NCBI RefSeq assembly: GCF_036227125.1
Contig: NZ_CP109435.1
Location: 3,658,001-3,722,000 of the forward strand
From: Streptomyces sp. NBC_01485
Lineage (GTDB): Bacteria > Actinomycetota > Actinomycetes > Streptomycetales > Streptomycetaceae
Reading direction: 5' to 3'
DNA length: 64,000 bases
The notes below the pieces were generated by a model. It ran no database searches and was not told where the DNA came from. It saw only the letters and a program-made list of their open reading frames with translations. Made by a program: the position numbers and the translations under genes. Below, in pieces: positions 59,083 to 64,000 of the stretch; position 1 is the first letter of the stretch, and each line of letters begins with the position of its first letter.

Positions 59083-60234
59083 TCAGACAATCACAGTGGC
59101 TCGGAAGAGGGTTCCCTCACCGGAGACCTCGGCCTTCTCGCCGGCCGGGACGAAGACCGACCGGCCGGGTGTCAGATCGTGCTCTCCGGCCAGGACCGTG
59201 CCGGCCGTGCAGAGCAGGATCTGCGGGGTGGCGAGCGTCAGGTCGTGGGCGTCGCCGCCCTTCGTGAGGACGTACCGGGAGAGGCGGAACTCGTCGACCG
59301 GGGTGTCGTAGAGCTCTTCGCCGTCGGGGGACGCCTCCGGGCGCAGGACGCCGGGGTCGCCGGGTTCGAAGCGGACGATGCGCAGGAGTTCGGGGACGTC
59401 GACGTGTTTGGGGGTGAGGCCGCAGCGCAGGACGTTGTCGGAGTTGGCCATGATCTCGACGCCGAGGCCGCTGAGGTAGGCGTGCGGGATGCCGGCGCCG
59501 AGGAACAGGGCCTCGCCGGGCTGGAGTCGGACGTGGTTCAGCAGCATGGCGGCGATGACGCCGGGGTCGCCGGGGTACTGGTGGGCGATGCCGGCGTAGG
59601 GGGCGTAGTCGCCGCCGAGGCGGTCGCAGGCGGTCGCGGCGGCGGTGACCGTGTGGGCCGTCTCCGCGCGGTCGGCGGTGAGGATCGCGGTGAGGACCTC
59701 GCGCAGGGCGGCCTCTTCGGGGTGGGCGCGCAGGAGGTCGACGTACGGCTTGAGGGAGTCGACGCCTAGGCCGTCGAGGAGGTCGGCGGTGTGTGCCGGG
59801 GCGCGGAAGCCGCAGAGGCCGTCGAACTCGGTGAGGGCGCAGATGAGTTCGGGCTTGTGGTTGGCGTCCTTGTAGTTGCGGTGCGGGGCGTCGACGGGGA
59901 TGCCGCGGCGCTCTTCGTCCTCGTATCCCTCCCTGGCCTGTTCCAGGTCGGGGTGGACCTGGAGGGAGAGGGGGGCGCCGGCGGCGAGGATCTTGAGGAG
60001 GAAGGGGAGGCGGGGGCCGAACTTGGCGGCGGTCCGCTCGCCGAGTTCGCGTCGCGGGTCGGCCCCGATCACCTCTGCGAGGGTGCCCCGGTCGGTGCGC
60101 GAGGGTGCGCCCGCGTGGGCGCCCATCCACATCTCGGCCTGCGGTTCGCCGGTCGGCGTGAGGCCGAGGAGGTGCGGGATCGCGGTGGGGGAACCCCAGG
60201 CGTAGGGGCGGACGGTGTTGTCGAGGCGGTCCAT
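59083..60234 (-). CDS. manA: Mannose-6-phosphate isomerase, class I
   Basis: 383 residues. It interconverts fructose-6-phosphate and mannose-6-phosphate, feeding GDP-mannose for glycolipids, wall glycans and protein mannosylation. Zinc ligands: LSLQVHPDLEQA (Q and H near 92-94), NHKPELICAL (E near 129) and GIPHAYLSGLGVEIMANSDNVLRCGLTPKH (H near 247). The N-terminus PYAWGSPTAIPHLLG is the family start. ATG 60234 is clear. It is followed on the same strand by the CDF gene and preceded by the SIS protein gene; clustered with manB, as in mycobacteria. Confidence 0.95.
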   Translation of the reverse strand: MDRLDNTVRPYAWGSPTAIPHLLGLTPTGEPQAEMWMGAHAGAPSRTDRGTLAEVIGADPRRELGERTAAKFGPRLPFLLKILAAGAPLSLQVHPDLEQAREGYEDEERRGIPVDAPHRNYKDANHKPELICALTEFDGLCGFRAPAHTADLLDGLGVDSLKPYVDLLRAHPEEAALREVLTAILTADRAETAHTVTAAATACDRLGGDYAPYAGIAHQYPGDPGVIAAMLLNHVRLQPGEALFLGAGIPHAYLSGLGVEIMANSDNVLRCGLTPKHVDVPELLRIVRFEPGDPGVLRPEASPDGEELYDTPVDEFRLSRYVLTKGGDAHDLTLATPQILLCTAGTVLAGEHDLTPGRSVFVPAGEKAEVSGEGTLFRATVIV

Positions 60235-60313
60235 GCGGTTCTTTCTGCCGTTCTCTCTGCCTGCGCGTTCTCGGTCGGCTGTCGTTGGCGGGCTGTCAGC
60301 CGTCGGGGGTGCG

Positions 60314-61447
60314 TCAGGCTCCTGAGGCGAGTGCCAGGTAGACGGCGGCGAAGTCCGTGGTGGCGATCAGTTCGGCGAGGGTGACGAGTTCGTCGCCTGC
60401 CTCCGGTTCGAGTTCGCTGATCGGCGTGTCGTGGCCGAGGGCCAGCTCGCGGGCGGCCGGGGCGGCGGTGAGGCCGCCGATCGGGCGGTCGCGCAGCAGC
60501 ACCACGCGCGCGTGCAGGGCGGGGGGTTCTTCGACTCGGTCGCGGAAGAAGTCGTCCGGGTCGGCGCTGGCGGCGAGGGGGCCGGCGAGGAGGGCGTTGT
60601 GTTCGGCGAGGGCCTCGGGGAGTTCGGCCACGAGGGCGGGGCGGCCGGCGAGTTCGGCGAGGGCGGCGGCGAAGCGACGGCCCGCGGGGCCGGCCGAGGT
60701 GCCTTCGGTCCAGATCACCGGGAGGGCGTCGGCGAGTTCGGCGGCCAGGGTCTTCGCCGGGTTGCTGTAGGTCGCGATGGCGGGGCCGCAGCGTTCGGCG
60801 ATGCGGTCGAGCCGGTCGGCGACCTTCTCGATCTCCTCGGGCGGGGCGGAGAGCAGGGCGATGCGGTCGAGGAGGGCGAGGAGGGGGGTGAGGAGGGCCC
60901 AGAGGACGCCGGGGGCGGAGGCCGCGACGGGGGGCTGTTCGTCCTGTTCGTACGGGGCGGTGGCCAGCGGGACGAAGAGGCCGTGCGTGGCGGTGAGCGC
61001 CTCGGTGAGGGGGGTGGCGGCGGGGGCCACGGCGACGACGGTGCAGCCTCGGCGGTAGGCCTGCTCGGCGAGGAGGGAGAGGCCGGGTTCGCTGCCGTCG
61101 GGGGTGGTGATGAGGAGGAGGTCCACGGAGCCTGCCCAGCCGGGGAGTTCCCAGCGCAGGGCGCCTGCGGCGGGGGCGACGCCGGTGGGTGTCAGGCGGA
61201 TGACGGGGCAGGCGGCGCCGGCGAGGGTGCCGAGGAGGTCGGCGACGCAGGTGGCGGCGGCGCCGGGGCCTGCGATGAGGATCGCGCGGGGGCGGCCGTC
61301 CGGTTCGAGCTGGTGGACGCCGGCCTCGGCCGCGTGCCGGGCGGCCGTGCGGACGCGGGCGCCGGCTTCGGCCGCGCCGCGCAGGAGGGCTCGGCGGTCG
61401 GCCTCGGCGAGGGCCTCCGGCCTGTCGAGCAGAGAGTCGTCGAGCAT
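60314..61447 (-). CDS. SIS-domain phosphosugar isomerase-like protein (TobH/bifunctional PGI-PMI C-terminal type)
   Basis: 377 residues. An N-terminal SIS domain (ILIAGPGAAATCVADLLGTLAG, about 55-75; DLLLITTPDGSEPGLSLLAEQAYRRGCTVVAVAP, about 108-145) and a second PGI/PMI C-terminal-like domain (PAIATYSNPAKTLAAELADALPVIWTEGTSAGPAGRRFAAALAELAG; ELPEALAEHNALLAG) are visible. The E-H-N motif near 280 resembles the catalytic region of archaeal bifunctional PGI/PMI. In mycobacteria the equivalent gene (Rv3256c) lies between manA and manB. Exact substrate unknown. ATG 61447. Confidence 0.85.
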   Translation of the reverse strand: MLDDSLLDRPEALAEADRRALLRGAAEAGARVRTAARHAAEAGVHQLEPDGRPRAILIAGPGAAATCVADLLGTLAGAACPVIRLTPTGVAPAAGALRWELPGWAGSVDLLLITTPDGSEPGLSLLAEQAYRRGCTVVAVAPAATPLTEALTATHGLFVPLATAPYEQDEQPPVAASAPGVLWALLTPLLALLDRIALLSAPPEEIEKVADRLDRIAERCGPAIATYSNPAKTLAAELADALPVIWTEGTSAGPAGRRFAAALAELAGRPALVAELPEALAEHNALLAGPLAASADPDDFFRDRVEEPPALHARVVLLRDRPIGGLTAAPAARELALGHDTPISELEPEAGDELVTLAELIATTDFAAVYLALASGA

Positions 61448-61595
61448 GGCGGCAGTCTCCGATCGCCTGGGGCGTCGTCGGGTTGCGGGGCCGGGGACGA
61501 GGTGCGGCGGCGGGAGGAGGGGGTGGGGGCTGTCCTGTATCCCGTTTTCCCGGTTCCCGGGTCCCGGTTCCCGTTTTCTTCCCTGCGGTGCGCTG

Positions 61596-61766
61596 TTACG
61601 CGGGGTTGCGGGCCTCGTCGACGAGGAGGACGGGGATGCCGTCGCGGACGGGGTACGCCAGACCGCAGTCCTGACCCGTGCAGATCAGCTCTGTGTCCTG
61701 CTCCTTGAGGGGGGCGTGGCAGGCGGGGCAGGCGAGGATCTCCAGGAGGCCGGCTTCGAGCGGCAT
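61596..61766 (-). CDS. Trm112-family small zinc-finger protein
   Basis: 56 residues: it starts MPLEAGLLEILACPACH and ends DEARNPA. CPAC (Cys13, Cys16) and Cys29/Cys34 give a small zinc ribbon; the YPVRDGIPVLLVDEAR ending is the Trm112/UPF0434 signature. Trm112 proteins activate methyltransferases in eukaryotes; in bacteria the partner is unclear. The ATG is preceded by AAGGGAAACCCC. It lies between manB and the SIS gene on the same strand, and this location is conserved in actinobacteria. Confidence 0.9.
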   Translation of the reverse strand: MPLEAGLLEILACPACHAPLKEQDTELICTGQDCGLAYPVRDGIPVLLVDEARNPA

Positions 61767-61935
61767 GGGGTTTCCCTTCGGGGTGGGCGGGTGTGTGGTG
61801 CGGTGTGCGGATGTGCCTGGTCAGGGTACCGCTGGTGGGGGTGGGGTGCGGGGGTTGGTGGTCGGTGTGCGGGGGTGGGCGTGGTGGGGTTTCGCCCCCG
61901 CCGCCCTTACCCGTTCCCGTCCCCAGAACCGCCGG

Positions 61936-63345
61936 TCACGAGGCTCGGGCTCGGATGATGCTGAGGGCCTCGTCGCGGATTTTGGCCATCGTCGGTTCGT
62001 CGCGGGCTTCTGCGTTGAGGCGGAGGAGGGGTTCCGTGTTGGAGGGGCGGACGTTGAACCACCAGTCGGTGGAGGAGACGGTGAGGCCGTCGAGTTCGTC
62101 CAGGGTGACGTCCTCGCGGTGGCCGTACGCCGCCTTGATCGCGGCGATGCGGTCGGCCTGGTCGGCGACCGTGGAGTTGATCTCGCCCGAGCCGGTGTAG
62201 CGGTCGTATGCGGAGACCAGTGAGGAGAGGAGGGCTTCCTGGCCTCCCAGGGCCGCGAGGACGTGAAGGGCGGCCAGCATGCCGGTGTCGGCGTTCCAGA
62301 AGTCCTTGAAGTAGTAGTGGGCGGAGTGTTCGCCGCCGAAGATCGCGCCGGAACGGGCCATCTCCGCCTTGACGAAGGAGTGGCCCACGCGGGTGCGGAC
62401 AGGGGTGCCGCCGTTCTCGGTCACCACCTCCGGGACGGTCCAGGAGGTGATCAGGTTGTGGATGATCGTGCCCTTGCCGCCGTTGCGCGCGAGTTCGCGT
62501 ACGGCGACCAGGGCCGTGATCACGGACGGGGAGACCGGCTCGCCCCGCTCGTCGACGACGAAGCAGCGGTCGGCGTCGCCGTCGAAGGCGAGGCCGAGGT
62601 CGGCCCCCTCTTCGCGGACGCGCCTTTGCAGGTCCACGAGGTTCGCCGGGTCCAGGGGGTTGGCCTCGTGGTTGGGGAAGGTGCCGTCCAGCTCGAAGTA
62701 CATGGGGACGAGGGTCAGGGGCAGGCCCTCGAAGACCGTGGGGACGGTGTGGCCGCCCATGCCGTTGCCCGCGTCGACCACGACCTTCAGGGGGCGGATG
62801 GAGGCCAGGTCGACGAGTGCGCGGAGGTGTGCCGCGTAGTCCTTCAACGTGTCGGTCCGGGAGACCGTTCCCGGCTCTGCCACCGCTTCCGGTGCTGCCC
62901 CGGCGTCTGCGGCTGCCGTGGTTTCGGGGGCGTCCGTGTCCGTCCAGCGTTCGACCAGCTCGCGGATCTCCGTCAGGCCGGTGTCCTGGCCGACGGGGGC
63001 CGCGCCCGCGCGGCACAGCTTGATGCCGTTGTACTGGGCCGGGTTGTGCGAGGCCGTGAACATGGCGCCGGGCAGGTTCAGCGCGCCCGAGGCGTAGTAC
63101 AGCTGGTCCGTGGAGCACAGGCCGATCTGTGTGACGTGCACGCCGCGTGCCGCCGCTCCGCGCGCGAAGGCGTCGGTGAGGCCGGGCGAGGAGGGGCGCA
63201 TGTCGTGGCCGACGACGATCGCCTCGGCGCCGGTCACCTGGGCGAAGGCGGCCCCGAAGAGCTCGGCCAGGGACTCGTCCCACTGGTCCGGGACCACCCC
63301 GCGCACGTCGTACGCCTTCACGATCTGTGACAGATCAGCAGCCAC
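61936..63345 (-). CDS. manB: Phosphomannomutase/phosphoglucomutase
   Basis: 469 residues of the alpha-D-phosphohexomutase family; it converts mannose-6-P to mannose-1-P for GDP-mannose. Four motifs are intact: active-site serine loop TASHNPAQYNGIK (near 98-110), metal loop FDGDADRCFVVD (near 255), sugar loop GEHSAHYYF (near 335) and phosphate loop RPSNTEPLLRL (near 435). The linker DTDAPETTAAADAGAAPEA (about residues 135-153) is an Ala/Thr-rich insert, probably lineage-specific. GTG 63345 has GGAAGG upstream; the upstream in-frame ATG (63387) lacks a ribosome site and adds 14 residues. Confidence 0.95.
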   Translation of the reverse strand: MAADLSQIVKAYDVRGVVPDQWDESLAELFGAAFAQVTGAEAIVVGHDMRPSSPGLTDAFARGAAARGVHVTQIGLCSTDQLYYASGALNLPGAMFTASHNPAQYNGIKLCRAGAAPVGQDTGLTEIRELVERWTDTDAPETTAAADAGAAPEAVAEPGTVSRTDTLKDYAAHLRALVDLASIRPLKVVVDAGNGMGGHTVPTVFEGLPLTLVPMYFELDGTFPNHEANPLDPANLVDLQRRVREEGADLGLAFDGDADRCFVVDERGEPVSPSVITALVAVRELARNGGKGTIIHNLITSWTVPEVVTENGGTPVRTRVGHSFVKAEMARSGAIFGGEHSAHYYFKDFWNADTGMLAALHVLAALGGQEALLSSLVSAYDRYTGSGEINSTVADQADRIAAIKAAYGHREDVTLDELDGLTVSSTDWWFNVRPSNTEPLLRLNAEARDEPTMAKIRDEALSIIRARAS

Positions 63346-63581
63346 GGCCAACCTTCCTGAATTCCCTGACGTCCTGTGGGTCACCACAAACTACCTGGGC
63401 CGGTTCGGCGTCGGCTGTGAGGTCGCCGTCGTCCGGGCCCGGGGTGCGGTGGTGCTCCGTCACGCGGGAAGCGGTTTCTCGTTTCCCGGCCGAGCGGAAT
63501 GGTCGGGTCCGCGACGACGACGCGTCAATGGGCGGGCGTCAGCCTGTGCGAGACGGGAGGGGTGGGGGAGGCGGGAACCGG

Positions 63582-63956
63582 TCAGTTGTCCGGTGAGCGC
63601 AGGACCCGCAGGTGGCCGCGGCGGGCGACCTCCATCGGGTCCACCGCGCGCCGGCCGACGCCGGGCCCGGCCGCGCGTTCCTGCGGGCGGGCCGCCTCGC
63701 GGACGGCGTTGGCAAGCGCTTCCAGATCGTCGCCACTGGGCCGCGCGGGAGCCGAACTGTCGAGGAGCCGGACCACCTCCCAGCCACGCGGGGCTGTGAG
63801 GCGCTCGGAGTGCTCGGCGCACAGGTCGTAGCAGTGGGGTTCTGCGTAGGTGGCGAGCGGGCCGAGGACCGCGGTCGAGTCGGCGTAGACGTACGTCAAC
63901 GTCGCGACGGCGGGTCGGCCGCAGGCGGTGCGCGAACAGCGACGTACAGGGCTCAC
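63582..63956 (-). CDS. DUF3499 family protein (possible zinc-binding)
   Basis: 124 residues. Cys7 and Cys12 (RRCSRTACGRPA) with Cys42, Cys46 and His49 (HCYDLCAEHSERL) form a probable zinc ribbon; YVYADSTAVLGPLA is the conserved central strand. Equivalent to the small protein beside manB in mycobacteria (Rv3258c). GTG 63956. Function unknown. The Arg/Ala-rich C-terminal half is probably disordered. The 236 bp between it and manB contain no supported gene; beyond 63956 the window ends 44 bases later in presumably intergenic DNA. Confidence 0.9.
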   Translation of the reverse strand: MSPVRRCSRTACGRPAVATLTYVYADSTAVLGPLATYAEPHCYDLCAEHSERLTAPRGWEVVRLLDSSAPARPSGDDLEALANAVREAARPQERAAGPGVGRRAVDPMEVARRGHLRVLRSPDN

Positions 63957-64000
63957 GACGTTGGACGGTACCGCACTCTTGAACGGGCCGCGACGACTCT

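Overview
The window is high-GC actinobacterial chromosome, almost certainly from a Streptomyces. The evidence is the strong GC third-position bias, the frequent GTG/TTG starts, the 16S/23S/5S sequences, and a gene order I recall from Streptomyces core chromosomes and partly from Mycobacterium (secA, hpf, comF, lpqB, mtrB, mtrA; moxR, DUF58, SpoIIM, RDD; sahH, manA, manB, DUF3499). It is mostly housekeeping DNA. I see no prophage, no insertion sequence with a transposase, no CRISPR array and no biosynthetic gene cluster.

Layout. 1-1.5 kb: the end of a carbohydrate ABC importer (two permeases). 1.7-8.5 kb: three tandem two-domain enzymes (GT2 glycosyltransferase fused to a TagF-like CDP-glycerol glycerophosphotransferase). 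With the TagG/TagH-type exporter at 14.0-15.7 kb they look like a wall teichoic acid or related phosphopolymer system. Between them lie a membrane protein, the ohr/ohrR peroxide pair with clear palindromic operators, a GT39-type membrane glycosyltransferase, an ADP-ribosylglycohydrolase and a TetR regulator. 15.8-20.8 kb: the giant NAD-glutamate dehydrogenase. 21-30 kb: a DJ-1/PfpI protein, a HAD hydrolase, small conserved proteins, secA, a GNAT and a YcaQ-type glycosylase. 29.6-39.4 kb: a NarL-type response regulator, hpf, comF and the mtrA-mtrB-lpqB operon, interrupted by an opposite-strand ECF42-type sigma factor with its DGPF partner. 39.6-47.6 kb: a GNAT, mtnA and a five-gene translationally coupled membrane/MoxR/DUF58 operon. 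47.7-53.4 kb: a complete rRNA operon on the minus strand with strong promoters. 53.5-64 kb: SpoIIM and RDD membrane proteins, sahH, a cation efflux protein and the mannose-phosphate genes (manA, SIS protein, Trm112-like, manB), then DUF3499.

The most unusual signals are four. (1) Short tandem repeats carry copies of the host gene's own stop codon at the 3' ends of at least seven minus-strand genes (tetR, gdh, secA, the response regulator, hpf, lpqB, mtnA). (2) A palindromic repeat-like segment is inserted in frame in one of the GT2 domains, and a 92-bp duplication/insertion separates the two sugar permeases. (3) The third TagF-like paralogue has lost the catalytic histidine of its HGTPLK motif. 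(4) An ECF42 sigma/DGPF module, with a matching autoregulatory promoter, splits the mtrAB-lpqB/comF-hpf neighbourhood. Family assignments rest on motifs read by eye. Start codons are the least certain coordinates.
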